A DNA stretch of 64,000 nucleotides from CAVPDE01 sp963702565 (GTDB lineage Bacteria; Desulfobacterota; DSM-4660; Desulfatiglandales; HGW-15): the NCBI GenBank assembly GCA_963702565.1, contig CAVPDE010000024.1, positions 62,001 to 126,000 on the forward strand, in the 5' to 3' direction. The notes under the pieces are model-generated. The model did not search any database. It was not told the DNA's origin and was given only the letters and a program-made list of their open reading frames with translations. The position numbers were made by a program, and so were the translations under genes. This document shows positions 50,265-58,800 of the stretch, piece by piece (positions within the stretch are counted from its first letter, which is position 1; every line of letters starts with the position of its first letter).

Positions 50265-51005
50265 ATGCAAAAAGAAAACTGGCAAAACCGTGGCGAAGGT
50301 CATCGGCAGAGGCTTCGGGACAAGTTTGCAGAGGGAGGCCTCGACCGATTCTCCGATGAAGAAATAGTGGAGTTTCTTCTCACCCTCGGGACTCCCCGAA
50401 AGGACGTGAAGCTTCAGGCACGGGAAGCGTTGAAGAAGTTTGGGAGCTTATCCGGCGTGCTCTCGGCCCCGATCCCCAAATTGATGGAAATCAGCGGCAT
50501 AGGTCCCAAGAACGCTCTTTACCTGAACCTTGTTCATCACGTCGCGGCCAGGTACCTGCGAGACGGCGTGAAGAGCAAAAACTTCTTTGGGTCCTCCAAG
50601 GCGGTTTTCGATTATCTTTTTCACTCCATGCGCGATCTAAAGAGGGAAGTCTTCAGGGTGCTTTACCTCAACCGCAAAAACGAATTGATCGCCGATCAGG
50701 ATGTATTCCTCGGAAGCCTCACAGGAAGCGCGGTCTACCCTAGAGAAATCATGACGCAGGCTCTAGAGTATAAGGCTGCAGCGCTTGTCTTTGTCCACAA
50801 CCACCCTTCAGGAGATCCTTCTGCCTCCGCGGAAGATCGAAAACTGACCAAAGACCTGGTGTGGGCCAGCCAGCTCCTGATGATCCAGGTTCTTGATCAC
50901 GTGATCATCGGACACAACACGTATTACAGCTTTGCCGATGACGGGTTGATCCAAAAGTCCATCAAAGAGTTCCAGCAGGCTTTTCAAAGCTCGGTTAGCC
51001 CTTGA
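50265..51005 (+). CDS. radC: RadC family JAMM-domain protein
   Basis: 246 residues from the ATG at 50265 (CAGGTG 5 nt upstream). An N-terminal helix-hairpin-helix region (LMEISGIGPKNALYL) precedes the JAMM/MPN+ domain. The JAMM domain has the metal motif HNHPSGDPSAS plus an upstream Glu in EIMTQALEYKA. RadC proteins were once linked to DNA repair, but the biological role is unsettled. The open frame to 50124 reads through the word-repeat and is rejected as coding. Confidence 0.9.
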   Translation: MQKENWQNRGEGHRQRLRDKFAEGGLDRFSDEEIVEFLLTLGTPRKDVKLQAREALKKFGSLSGVLSAPIPKLMEISGIGPKNALYLNLVHHVAARYLRDGVKSKNFFGSSKAVFDYLFHSMRDLKREVFRVLYLNRKNELIADQDVFLGSLTGSAVYPREIMTQALEYKAAALVFVHNHPSGDPSASAEDRKLTKDLVWASQLLMIQVLDHVIIGHNTYYSFADDGLIQKSIKEFQQAFQSSVSP

Positions 51006-51039
51006 CACTATTCCGGAAAAAAATGAGAATATTTGGCAA

Positions 51040-51252
51040 TCAGCGGTGAGCTATCGGCTGTCGGTTGTCTTAAATGGCGTAGAGCATAGAGCAGGGAGCT
51101 TAGAGTAAACGAATAAAGGCAAATGGCGCAGAGTTTGAGGTTCCGACTCTCAGCTCTTTGCTCTTAGCTCTCGGCGGTGCGCGGTCTGACGTCGTCGGTC
51201 GGTCGTCTTTGAATTGCCTTCGGCGGTCGGCCGGCGTCGGTCGGTGGTCGTT
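51040..51252. repeat. Composite word-repeat region before tRNA-Leu
   Basis: Two word families are nested. AGAGC words: TAGAGCATAGAGCAGGGAGC (51080-51099) face CTCTCAGCTCTTTGCTCTTA (51147-51166). CGGTCGTC words: CGGCTGTCGGTTGTC at the left and GTCGTCGGTCGGTCGTC plus GTCGGTCGGTGGTCG at the right. The region can fold into a large imperfect hairpin between radC and tRNA-Leu. The AGAGC words match the insert in wzt (54090-54158). Confidence 0.6.
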
Positions 51253-51255
51253 CTT

Positions 51256-51340
<85 letters not shown>

Positions 51341-51381
51341 AAGGCCTCTTTTTCTTTCTGAAAGGAGATAATCAATCCTCT

Positions 51382-51771
51382 ATGAAACCACAAAGTTTGA
51401 GACTTTTCCTTGTATGCGGAATCATTCTTTCATTCGTATGGGCTTCACCCCTCTTCTCTCAACAAGAGGATATTGCAAAACTCCGACAGGAGAACGCTGC
51501 CCTGGAAGCGAAGGTCAACGAACTGGAATCACGACTCAAGCAGTGCACGGAAGAACGAAACAGGCAGTTTTCAGAGGACCAGGGCTGGCAGAACAAGAAG
51601 AACTGGCGGAGCCTTGAAACCGGAATGAAGGAGGCCCAGGTGACCAAAATCCTGGGTGAACCCGTGAAAATTATCAAGGGGGTCAAGACCTTCTGGTATT
51701 ACCCGAACCTCTACGGCGGCTACGTTTCCTTTGATGAAAAAGGTGCAGTGAGGGCCTGGAAAGAGCCTTAA
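51382..51771 (+). CDS. Exported coiled-coil protein with BamE-like (SmpA/OmlA) domain
   Basis: 129 residues from the ATG at 51382 (AAAGGAGATA upstream). A signal peptide (LRLFLVCGIILSFVWASPLF) is followed by a coiled coil (KLRQENAALEAKVNELESRL) and a C-terminal BamE-like fold with GMKEAQVTKILGEPVKIIKG and FWYYPNLYGGYVSFDEKGA. This order is common in small periplasmic proteins. It lacks a lipobox. Role unknown; the BamE-like fold suggests an envelope-assembly link. Confidence 0.75.
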   Translation: MKPQSLRLFLVCGIILSFVWASPLFSQQEDIAKLRQENAALEAKVNELESRLKQCTEERNRQFSEDQGWQNKKNWRSLETGMKEAQVTKILGEPVKIIKGVKTFWYYPNLYGGYVSFDEKGAVRAWKEP

Positions 51772-51953
51772 GCTTTTGAAAACTTGTCGGGCTCTTGGTG
51801 CCTCCTCTACCCATCGCGAGAGGGCGCACCCCGTGGTTATCGGTGATTTCATCTACCATTTTCCCTATTATTTCAAACAGATCCTGACCTTTTGCTGATA
51901 TATTTCCCCTCCTTTTTCCCATGTTGTTTCGCTTGTATAAATTGAAATAAAAG

Positions 51954-51982
51954 TTGAAATATTATATTTAATATCGCATAAT
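51954..51982 (+). promoter_or_regulatory. Promoter of the polysaccharide export cluster
   Basis: TTGAAA (51954-51959) and CATAAT (51977-51982) are 17 bp apart in a strongly AT-rich 110-bp tract that contrasts with the surrounding DNA. The wzm start follows 32 bp downstream, so the leader is short. Confidence 0.7.
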
Positions 51983-52013
51983 ATGTGATCATTTGCTATA
52001 AACACTATTTGAT

Positions 52014-52847
52014 ATGCGCGAAACCGCCCCTACCATAACGGTCATTGAACCGAAAACTGGCTGGGTCCCTGTGGACTTCAGAGAGATCTGGAACTACCGT
52101 GAACTTCTCTATTTCCTGACCAAGAGGGACATAAAGGTGCGGTACAAGCAAACCGTTCTTGGAGGCCTTTGGGCGGTCATTCAGCCGGCCTTTACCATGC
52201 TCGTATTCACCCTGTTTTTTGGACGGCTTGCAAAGATGCCTTCTGATGGACTCCCCTACCCTATTTTCGTTTACGCAGGTCTTTTGCCCTGGACTTATTT
52301 TGCGAATGCTGTGTCCGCCTCCGGAAACAGCCTGGTGGGAAGTTCGAACCTCATTACAAAGGTGTACTTTCCGCGCATTGTTGTGCCTGCTTCTGCTGCC
52401 CTTGCCGGGCTGCTCGACTTCCTCATCGCTCTGTTTGTTCTGGCAGCCCTCATGATCTGGTACCAGGTTCTCCCAGGTCCGGGTGTTTTTCTTTTTCCAT
52501 TTCTCGTTGCCCTCACTTTCCTTTGTGCTGTGGGGGTCGGGTTGTGGCTTTCGGCTCTCAATGTCCAGTATCGAGACATTCGATACGCGATCCCTTTTCT
52601 GGTCCAGGTCTGGATGTTTGTCTCCCCGGTCATCTATCCCGTGAGCCTGGTGCATGGGAACTATCAGTGGCTTCTGGCGCTCAATCCCATGGGCGGAGTG
52701 ATCCACGCGTATCGCGCTGCCCTTCTCGGTCATCAGCCCATTGACTGGGGCCTTCTCGGTCTTTCAACGCTGATCATCCTGGCCCTGTTCCTCGGCGGGC
52801 TCTACTATTTCAGGAGGATGGAAAAGGTATTTGCGGATGTGGTTTGA
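52014..52847 (+). CDS. wzm: Polysaccharide ABC exporter permease (Wzm type)
   Basis: 277 residues, an ABC-2 family permease with six helices. The conserved N-terminal amphipathic segment appears as FREIWNYRELLYFLTKRDIK and is followed by VRYKQTVLGGLWAVIQPAFT. A C-terminal segment PLNPMGGVI-like (ALNPMGGVIHAYRAALLG) is typical. With Wzt it moves O-antigen or other undecaprenyl-linked glycan across the inner membrane. The partner ATPase gene lies 1.1 kb downstream, unusually separated by a toxin-antitoxin pair. Confidence 0.9.
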   Translation: MRETAPTITVIEPKTGWVPVDFREIWNYRELLYFLTKRDIKVRYKQTVLGGLWAVIQPAFTMLVFTLFFGRLAKMPSDGLPYPIFVYAGLLPWTYFANAVSASGNSLVGSSNLITKVYFPRIVVPASAALAGLLDFLIALFVLAALMIWYQVLPGPGVFLFPFLVALTFLCAVGVGLWLSALNVQYRDIRYAIPFLVQVWMFVSPVIYPVSLVHGNYQWLLALNPMGGVIHAYRAALLGHQPIDWGLLGLSTLIILALFLGGLYYFRRMEKVFADVV

Positions 52848-52848
52848 G

Positions 52849-52888
52849 GACGGTACACGACGCACGGTACACGGATCACGGTTGAGCC
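52849..52888. repeat. Word-repeat, CACGGTACACGG family
   Basis: CGGTACACGACGCACGGTAC continues into ACACGGATCACGG, the same word set as at 7109-7129 (CACGGTGCACGGGTCACGG). It appears right after the wzm stop. No complementary arm is visible, so this may be a half element. Confidence 0.5.
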
Positions 52889-52904
52889 ATCGAAAAGAAA
52901 CTCT

Positions 52905-53168
52905 ATGGAAAAAGAGATTTATGAACAACTTGTAAAACCCAGGCCATATCTTTGGTGGTGGGTGTCCATTAAGGAGAATCTCTCTGATAAAGCGATTGTC
53001 GAGGGAGTTCTCACCAACGGAGAGATGGAGGAGGTTGAACTTTTGTTTCATCTCTTTGGCCGGCAACGTGTCAAGGAGATCTTTCTAAGCCAGATCAATA
53101 AGGCCAGGCACAATTACCGTGCCCAGACGGTTAACTTCTTTCTGAAGGTCTTTTCGCAAAATGCATGA
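52905..53168 (+). CDS. Small partner protein of the AbiEii-type toxin (probable antitoxin)
   Basis: 87 residues, mainly helical, with YLWWWVSIKENLSDKAIVEG near the start and FHLFGRQRVKEIFLSQINKA later. It overlaps the start of the AbiEii-like gene by 8 bp. Small helical proteins of this pattern (DUF6922-like) commonly precede such nucleotidyltransferases. I infer an antitoxin role from position only. Confidence 0.6.
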   Translation: MEKEIYEQLVKPRPYLWWWVSIKENLSDKAIVEGVLTNGEMEEVELLFHLFGRQRVKEIFLSQINKARHNYRAQTVNFFLKVFSQNA

Positions 53169-53778
53169 AAACGTCCTGACTCCGAAACAGAGTGCGCTTG
53201 CTGAAAAACTGTTTCCCGAAATAAGAAGCTTTTACCTAGCCGGAGGCACAGCTTTAGCACTTCAGATCGGACACAGGCGTTCTTTAGACTTTGACTTGGC
53301 GTCCAGAAAGCCTATTCAGCCTTTTAACCTTGAGCGGCAGTTGATTTCTAAGGGGTTTGAGATTCAGCGAACCTTTACTGCCACGGGAGATGAGTATTCC
53401 GCACTCATTGAGGAGACGAAGGTTACTTTCTTTCATTTTCCTTTTGAAGTCCAGCACCCGATCTCCTGGGACAAAGGGAAAATCAGTCTTCCCTTCATCA
53501 AGGACCTGGGCGCGATGAAAGCTTATGCTCTGGGCAGGCGCAGCAAGTGGAAAGACTATGTGGACCTCTTCTTTATTCTTCAGTTCCACCTGCAACTCGA
53601 AGAGCTGATTCACCAAGCAAAAAGCGTTTTTGCCGGGCATTTCAGCTCAAAGCTCTTCAGGGAGCAGCTTTGTTACTTCGACGATATGGATTACTCGGAG
53701 TCCATTGATTACCTGGGCAATGCACCTAGCGATGAAGAGGTGAGAGCTTTTCTTGAAAAAATCGCCGTAGCTATCTGA
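53161..53778 (+). CDS. AbiEii/AbiGii-type nucleotidyltransferase toxin
   Basis: 205 residues. The nucleotidyltransferase motif is visible as YLAGGTALALQIGHRRSLDF followed by DLAS (GG...DxD). The Lys-containing KDLGAMKAYALGRRSKWKDY and the DYVDLFFIL end fit the AbiEii family (PF08843). Such enzymes modify tRNA or other targets and act as type IV toxins or phage-defence factors. The pair interrupts the wzm-wzt order, suggesting insertion as a small accessory module. Confidence 0.78.
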   Translation: MHENVLTPKQSALAEKLFPEIRSFYLAGGTALALQIGHRRSLDFDLASRKPIQPFNLERQLISKGFEIQRTFTATGDEYSALIEETKVTFFHFPFEVQHPISWDKGKISLPFIKDLGAMKAYALGRRSKWKDYVDLFFILQFHLQLEELIHQAKSVFAGHFSSKLFREQLCYFDDMDYSESIDYLGNAPSDEEVRAFLEKIAVAI

Positions 53779-53795
53779 AAGTGGTAAAGAGCAAG

Positions 53796-53950
53796 AAGAA
53801 ATGCCTAAAGTGAGCTAAAGTGCCTAAAGTGTCTAAAATCAGGCAAAAGAAAAAGGGATAAAGAAGAACCAAGAAATGCAGCCGTCGGTAGTCGTAATTT
53901 ATGTTTTTGCGGCTGCCGCCTGCTGTCGGCGGTCATTGGTGGGCGGTCGT
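53796..53950. repeat. Composite word-repeat before wzt
   Basis: First part: TAAAGTG words (GCCTAAAGTGAGCTAAAGTG at 53813-53832 region, then CCTAAAGTGTCTAAA). Second part (53882-53950): CGTCGGTAGTCG and GCCGCCTGCTGTCGGCGGTC words, of the same family as at 50169 and 51040. It ends 4 bp before the wzt start. Confidence 0.55.
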
Positions 53951-53954
53951 TCAC

Positions 53955-55292
53955 ATGAGTGAACCTGTTATCAAAGTTGAAAATCTTTCTAAGCAGTACC
54001 GCATTGGTGCGCGGGAAGGCTACAGAACTTTCCGCGAAACCCTTGTGGACGCTGCGAAGGCCCCGTTCGTCCGCTTACGCGGAGCTTTGAGCAAAGAGCA
54101 AAGAGCTGAGAATTGTTCTGACTCTATGCTCTCTGCTCCCGGCTCTAAGCGGTCATCGCGTGGCGATGACCTGATCTGGGCTCTCAAACACGTCTCCTTC
54201 GAAGTCAAACAAGGAGAAGTGGTTGGCATCATCGGTCGCAACGGCGCAGGAAAAAGCACGCTTTTGAAGATCTTGTCGAGGATCACAGAGCCAACGGAAG
54301 GCAGGGTTGAATTGCGGGGCAGAGTGGGCTCCCTCCTCGAGATAGGGACTGGATTTCATCCCGAGTTGACGGGACATGAGAACATTTACCTTTACGGCGC
54401 TATCCTAGGGATGGATCGATGGGAGGTTACAAGGAAGTTTGACGAAATTGTTGCATTTGCCGAACTCGAAAAGTTCATCGACACCCCAGTGAAAAAGTAC
54501 TCAAGCGGAATGTACATGCGCCTTGCCTTTGCCGTGGCCGCTCACTTGGAGCCCGAGATATTGCTGGTAGATGAGGTCTTGGCTGTTGGGGATGCCGCGT
54601 TCCAGAAGAAGTGTTTGGGAAAAATGGGAGATGTCGCAGGTCAGGGAAGAACGGTGCTGTTCGTCAGTCATCAAATGAATGCGGTAGAGCAGCTATGCTC
54701 AAAGGCTCTCCTCTTGGTGAATGGAAAAAATAAGCAGACCAACTCGAACGTGAAAGCACTCATAAGGGAGTACCTCTTATCCCTAGAAACTGACGTTCAG
54801 GCTAACGAATGGGCCAATCACGGCAACCAATTTGAGAATGACTGGTTTAGACCTTTGCGGTTCTTTATTTCCGACGCTTCCGGAAACAAGAAATCAATGC
54901 CTGCCTCAAATGATTCGGATATCTGGATAAATCTCGAAGGTGAGGTCCAGGAAATCGAAGTCGCTTTAACGGTTGGGTTTGCAGTTTATTCAGAGAGCGG
55001 AAGTCTGATCTTTTGGTCTTATCAAACGGATGGAGGTGAAAGTCACTGGCCAAAAATGCACAAAGGCGTCAACCTCTTGATGGGGAAAATCCCCAGGAGG
55101 TTCCTCAACGAGGGAACCTATAGGATTGAACTGATCGGGGGTCTTCACTTCAGGCAATGGCTGTTCGAACCAGGAAAAAATGCTCCTTTCTTTTATCTCA
55201 CAATTCAGGGAGGGCTTAGCGACTCTCCTCATTGGATGGGCAAGAGACCTGGGTTACTGGCGCCCGTTTTGGAATGGGTAATGGTCCGATGA
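53955..55292 (+). CDS. wzt: Polysaccharide ABC exporter ATPase (Wzt type) with C-terminal domain
   Basis: 445 residues from the ATG at 53955. Walker A GIIGRNGAGKST, signature YSSGMYMRL, Walker B ILLVDEVLAVGD: the usual O-antigen exporter ATPase. The C-terminal part (about 260-445) is a Wzt_C-like beta domain that in homologues recognises the glycan end. An insert of about 23 residues (SKEQRAENCSDSMLSAPGSK, 46-68) stands in the linker before DDLIWALKHVSFEVKQG. It is encoded by AGAGC-type repeat words (see 54090-54158). The ATG at the 3' end overlaps the FkbM gene by 4 bp. Confidence 0.92.
   Translation: MSEPVIKVENLSKQYRIGAREGYRTFRETLVDAAKAPFVRLRGALSKEQRAENCSDSMLSAPGSKRSSRGDDLIWALKHVSFEVKQGEVVGIIGRNGAGKSTLLKILSRITEPTEGRVELRGRVGSLLEIGTGFHPELTGHENIYLYGAILGMDRWEVTRKFDEIVAFAELEKFIDTPVKKYSSGMYMRLAFAVAAHLEPEILLVDEVLAVGDAAFQKKCLGKMGDVAGQGRTVLFVSHQMNAVEQLCSKALLLVNGKNKQTNSNVKALIREYLLSLETDVQANEWANHGNQFENDWFRPLRFFISDASGNKKSMPASNDSDIWINLEGEVQEIEVALTVGFAVYSESGSLIFWSYQTDGGESHWPKMHKGVNLLMGKIPRRFLNEGTYRIELIGGLHFRQWLFEPGKNAPFFYLTIQGGLSDSPHWMGKRPGLLAPVLEWVMVR
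54090..54158. repeat. Word-repeat inserted in frame within wzt
   Basis: AGCAAAGAGCAAAGAGCTGAG (first 20 bases at 54090-54109) faces CTCTATGCTCTCTGCTCCCG and GCTCTAAGC (54122-54150). The words match the AGAGC family at 51080-51172. The stretch of 69 bp keeps the frame and has no stop, so wzt remains intact. Confidence 0.65.
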
Positions 55293-55978
55293 CGATTCTC
55301 CTTCGCGTTTTGCTGAAATATCTGAAGCTCAGCTTCTCCCAGTGCGGAGAGGATTTGATCGTGGCCTACCTTATGGAAGCGCTTCAGATCCCCCAGCCGA
55401 CTTATCTGGACGTGGGAGCTCATCACCCTTCGCGGCTGAATAATACCTACCTCTTCTATCTTAAAGGATCGAGAGGCGTATGCGTTGAGCCTGATCCTGA
55501 GCTTTTTGCTGAACTGAAAGCTAAGCGGAAACGAGATACCTGCCTGAAGATAGGAATCAGCTTTGACGAGAAGGAAAATGCCGACTTCTATGTCATGAGT
55601 TCCAAGAGCCTAAGTACTTTCTCAGAGGAAGAAGCTAAGCGGTATGAAAGTTATGGCAAACAGCGCATTTCAGAGGTCATCAACACCCCGCTCGCATCAA
55701 TAAACGCAGTCCTCAAGCAATATTTCAAAACCGCGCCGCACTTTATCTCCTTAGATACAGAGGGTCTGGATCTCCAAATTCTTAAGTCCTTTGATTTCTC
55801 ACGATATCGACCTCCGGTGTTTTGTGTGGAGACTTTGACCTATACAGAGGATAAAACAGAACAAAAAATAACCGCTATTGTTGATTATATGCGTCAGCAG
55901 TCATATCTGCCGATAGCCGACACTTATATAAACACCATTTTTGTTGACTCTGAAAGGTGGAAAAACAGGCCTTACTGA
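55289..55978 (+). CDS. FkbM family methyltransferase
   Basis: 229 residues from the ATG at 55289, which overlaps the wzt stop (ATGA). SAM-dependent Rossmann motifs: YLDVGAHHPSRLNNTY (motif I), VEPDPELFAEL, and SLDTEGLDLQILKSFD (motif with the acidic loop). FkbM enzymes O-methylate sugars or polyketides. In this cluster a sugar of the exported glycan is the likely acceptor, and methylation at a chain end is a known export signal for Wzt-type systems. The SQCGEDLI start is typical. Confidence 0.85.
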   Translation: MTILLRVLLKYLKLSFSQCGEDLIVAYLMEALQIPQPTYLDVGAHHPSRLNNTYLFYLKGSRGVCVEPDPELFAELKAKRKRDTCLKIGISFDEKENADFYVMSSKSLSTFSEEEAKRYESYGKQRISEVINTPLASINAVLKQYFKTAPHFISLDTEGLDLQILKSFDFSRYRPPVFCVETLTYTEDKTEQKITAIVDYMRQQSYLPIADTYINTIFVDSERWKNRPY

Positions 55979-55995
55979 TCTTAGGGAGATGGAGT

Positions 55996-56724
55996 GTGAT
56001 TAAACATATACGTTACCTAGGTCAGCGGACTGCGCAATACTGTAAATTCAGACGTGAGTTCATCCGCTTCAAAACCTTAATCAACTCTCACCGTTTTCCT
56101 GTGGAGTGGACAGATCGGTATCCCCGCATGGGAGAGAACACGTCAAAAAGCGCGTTTGACAGACATTACATTTATCATACAGCATGGGCCGCTAGAGTGC
56201 TGGCAAGAACAAGGCCCTCTGAACATATTGATATCTCTTCATCTCTCTATTTTGCCGCAATCCTATCCGCCCTTATCCCAATCCGGTATTACGATTTCCG
56301 ACCCCCTGAACTTCAATTAAACAATCTGAGCGTCGACCACGCAGATCTCATGGCTCTGCCCTTCCAGGACAGATCCATTTCCTCCCTTTCTTCCATGCAT
56401 GTGGTAGAGCACATCGGCTTAGGCAGGTACGGAGGTCCCTTAGATCCAGACGGAGACCTGAAAGCCATCTCAGAACTGAAACGGGTGACGGCTATCGGCG
56501 GAGATCTCATCTTTGTTGTTCCTGTTGGCCAGCCGAAGCTTATGTTCAATGCCCACAGGATCTATAGCTATGACCAAATCATCGGTTATTTTACAGATTT
56601 TGAGATGCGCGAATTCGCTCTCATCCCCGATGAGCCCAAAGACGGCGGCCTCATACCAGCACCATCCAGGGATTTGGTGAACGCACAACGATATGGTTGC
56701 GGTTGCTTCTGGTTCAGGAAATAA
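55996..56724 (+). CDS. DUF268 protein (methyltransferase-like)
   Basis: 242 residues from a GTG at 55996 with GGGAG upstream. It has the DUF268 pattern: RYPRMGENTSKSAFDRHYIY, HIDISSSLYFAAILSALIPI, SMHVVEHIGLGRYGGPLDPD and GGDLIFVVPVG. The central part is a degraded SAM-methyltransferase fold, with the acidic loop DHADLMALPF. DUF268 genes frequently lie in surface-polysaccharide clusters; the reaction is unknown. It is 18 bp from the FkbM gene. Confidence 0.8.
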   Translation: MIKHIRYLGQRTAQYCKFRREFIRFKTLINSHRFPVEWTDRYPRMGENTSKSAFDRHYIYHTAWAARVLARTRPSEHIDISSSLYFAAILSALIPIRYYDFRPPELQLNNLSVDHADLMALPFQDRSISSLSSMHVVEHIGLGRYGGPLDPDGDLKAISELKRVTAIGGDLIFVVPVGQPKLMFNAHRIYSYDQIIGYFTDFEMREFALIPDEPKDGGLIPAPSRDLVNAQRYGCGCFWFRK

Positions 56725-56752
56725 TGGGACTACTTCGGAGGAAAACAAGCTG

Positions 56753-57625
56753 ATGGTCATCGTGCGACTCATGGGTGGCCTTGGAAATCAGATGTTTCAG
56801 TATTCCGCTGCCCGAAGACTTGCATATGCCCTGAATGTCGAACTCAAACTAGATCTAACCTGGTTTAAAGAGCCAGGCAGCAGGCCTTATGTCCTTAGCG
56901 CCTTCAATATTGCAGAAGACATGGCCTCGCCTAGAGAAATCCTAACCCTGACAATCGGGAGACCTGTATTCGTTCGCATGGCGATGACAAGATTGCTGGG
57001 CATTAAGTTCTATCGCCCAAAATCCTACGTTAAAGAAGCTAGTTTTGCCTTTGACCCCTGCATCCTTACTTTATCTGACGGTATCTATCTTGATGGCTAC
57101 TGGCAAAGCGAAAAATACTTTGCAGACGTCGAACAGCTTATTAGGACTGAGTTTACCCTGCGAAAACCGCTTAGTGATCGAATCAAAAGCCTTGCAGAGG
57201 CTACTACATCATGCAACTCAGTAAGCATTCATGTTAGAAGGGGCGATTATTTGCTGAAGAATAAGATTGTATTTCACGGAGTTTGCACTCCCGAGTACTA
57301 CAACACATGTGTCGACATTCTCATCCAAAGGATAACCAATCCCCATTTTTTCGTTTTCAGTGATGACCCACCATGGGCCATTCAGAATCTGGAAGTACCT
57401 TGCAGGGTGACATTCTTAGAGCCTTCTTTAGGGGAACGGTCTTTCGAAGATCTATGGCTAATGAGCACCTGCAGGAATCATATCATCGCTAATAGCTCTT
57501 TTTCGTGGTGGGGAGCGTGGCTAAGTAATAATCCTGACAAAGCGGTCATCGCTCCCCGGCAATGGTTTAGAACGACCGCACTCGACTCGAAAGATATAGT
57601 TCCAGAAAGGTGGCTGAAGATATAA
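56753..57625 (+). CDS. Alpha-1,2-fucosyltransferase-like (GT11)
   Basis: 290 residues from the ATG at 56753. GT11 motifs: RLMGGLGNQMFQYSAARRLA at the N terminus, the HVRRGDY donor-binding motif and FSDDPPWA in the middle, and IIANSSFSWWGAWLS near the end. It transfers fucose (or a related 6-deoxy sugar) from the GDP donor onto a galactose-type residue. The stop is directly followed by the next glycosyltransferase start (0-bp gap). Confidence 0.9.
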   Translation: MVIVRLMGGLGNQMFQYSAARRLAYALNVELKLDLTWFKEPGSRPYVLSAFNIAEDMASPREILTLTIGRPVFVRMAMTRLLGIKFYRPKSYVKEASFAFDPCILTLSDGIYLDGYWQSEKYFADVEQLIRTEFTLRKPLSDRIKSLAEATTSCNSVSIHVRRGDYLLKNKIVFHGVCTPEYYNTCVDILIQRITNPHFFVFSDDPPWAIQNLEVPCRVTFLEPSLGERSFEDLWLMSTCRNHIIANSSFSWWGAWLSNNPDKAVIAPRQWFRTTALDSKDIVPERWLKI

Positions 57626-58693
57626 ATGGATCATCCCGAAGTAACAGTGTTAATGCCGGTATTTAATGCGGAAAGGTTTCTGCGTGCGGCCATAGACAGC
57701 ATTCTTTATCAGACTTTCACCAGTTTCGAACTCATTATCATAAATGACGGTTCGACTGATCGCTCTGTTGATATTATCAATTCCTATAGGGATCCGCGAA
57801 TTAGAACCATCGTTAACGCAAAGAACTCTGGACCGGTTGAGTCTCGTAATGCAGGTCTTCGAATTGCGCGTGGGAAGTATATCGCACCATTGGATGCTGA
57901 TGACCTCTGCGAACCACAGCGCCTGGAGCGGCAAGTTTCAGTTCTTGAAGCCAACAGAGAAATCGCTCTTTTGGCGACATGGGGAAGAGTGATCGATGAG
58001 TATGGTAACATGATTAAAGAGGTCCGCCCTCCTCTAAATCCCTTTTTGCTCAGGTGGAAGCTTCTTTTGAATAACCAACTCATCCACAGCTCAGTGATGT
58101 TTCCCATCTCAATAGTCCGCGAACTCGGAGGTTATAAATCCCTGCAGCCTTCGGAGGACTACGACCTCTATTCGCGAATCATTATGGATCACTTCGTTCT
58201 GGTCATTCCCGAGCACTTAGTACTATGGCGCAAACATTCGCATGGCTTAAGTTGCAAAGAGGTGGAAATCCAAAAAACGGCAGCGCATGAGATAGCTCGC
58301 AGAAACTCTGAATCTCTACTTAAAACGAAAATCCCTTTGGAGGACATCCAAGGGCTGCGAGCCATACTCTCTTTGGCGCCAATCCCAGCCTTTTGCGACC
58401 TCAAGAGGAATGCTACTCTTTTCCACGATCTATTTCATGCCGCAGCGGATCGCTGGAAACCGGATTCCGAAGGATACACCGCCATGGCGGGCGATTGCTC
58501 CGGGTGGCTGGCAGCAATGGCATCCATAGCGGCCCAATCAAACCGGAGAACTTCGCTCCATATTTTGAAAAAGGCTATTAAACTTCGCAATGCATCTTTT
58601 TTTCATCTTCGATTCTGGAAAGCTGTTTCCAAAATTATTCTTGGACCCTTCCTGGTAAAGATCGCGAGGAAGGTTTCGTCTTCTGGGGGGTGA
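57626..58693 (+). CDS. Family 2 glycosyltransferase
   Basis: 355 residues. GT-A fold: VTVLMPVFNAERFLRAAIDS, NDGSTDRS, and the metal-binding ASP in APLDADDLCEP. Inverting transferase using a nucleotide sugar. A helical C-terminal part (from about 230) has no clear family. No transmembrane segments. Follows the GT11 gene without a gap, so they are cotranslated. Confidence 0.9.
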   Translation: MDHPEVTVLMPVFNAERFLRAAIDSILYQTFTSFELIIINDGSTDRSVDIINSYRDPRIRTIVNAKNSGPVESRNAGLRIARGKYIAPLDADDLCEPQRLERQVSVLEANREIALLATWGRVIDEYGNMIKEVRPPLNPFLLRWKLLLNNQLIHSSVMFPISIVRELGGYKSLQPSEDYDLYSRIIMDHFVLVIPEHLVLWRKHSHGLSCKEVEIQKTAAHEIARRNSESLLKTKIPLEDIQGLRAILSLAPIPAFCDLKRNATLFHDLFHAAADRWKPDSEGYTAMAGDCSGWLAAMASIAAQSNRRTSLHILKKAIKLRNASFFHLRFWKAVSKIILGPFLVKIARKVSSSGG

Positions 58694-58800
58694 AATTGGA
58701 ATATCGCAATTCGAACCGGTGTGGAAATCATAACCCCTGGGAATTAGTTTCTATTATTTCGCAGAGGGACTGATCTGATGGGACGACTGGCACTTTTACG

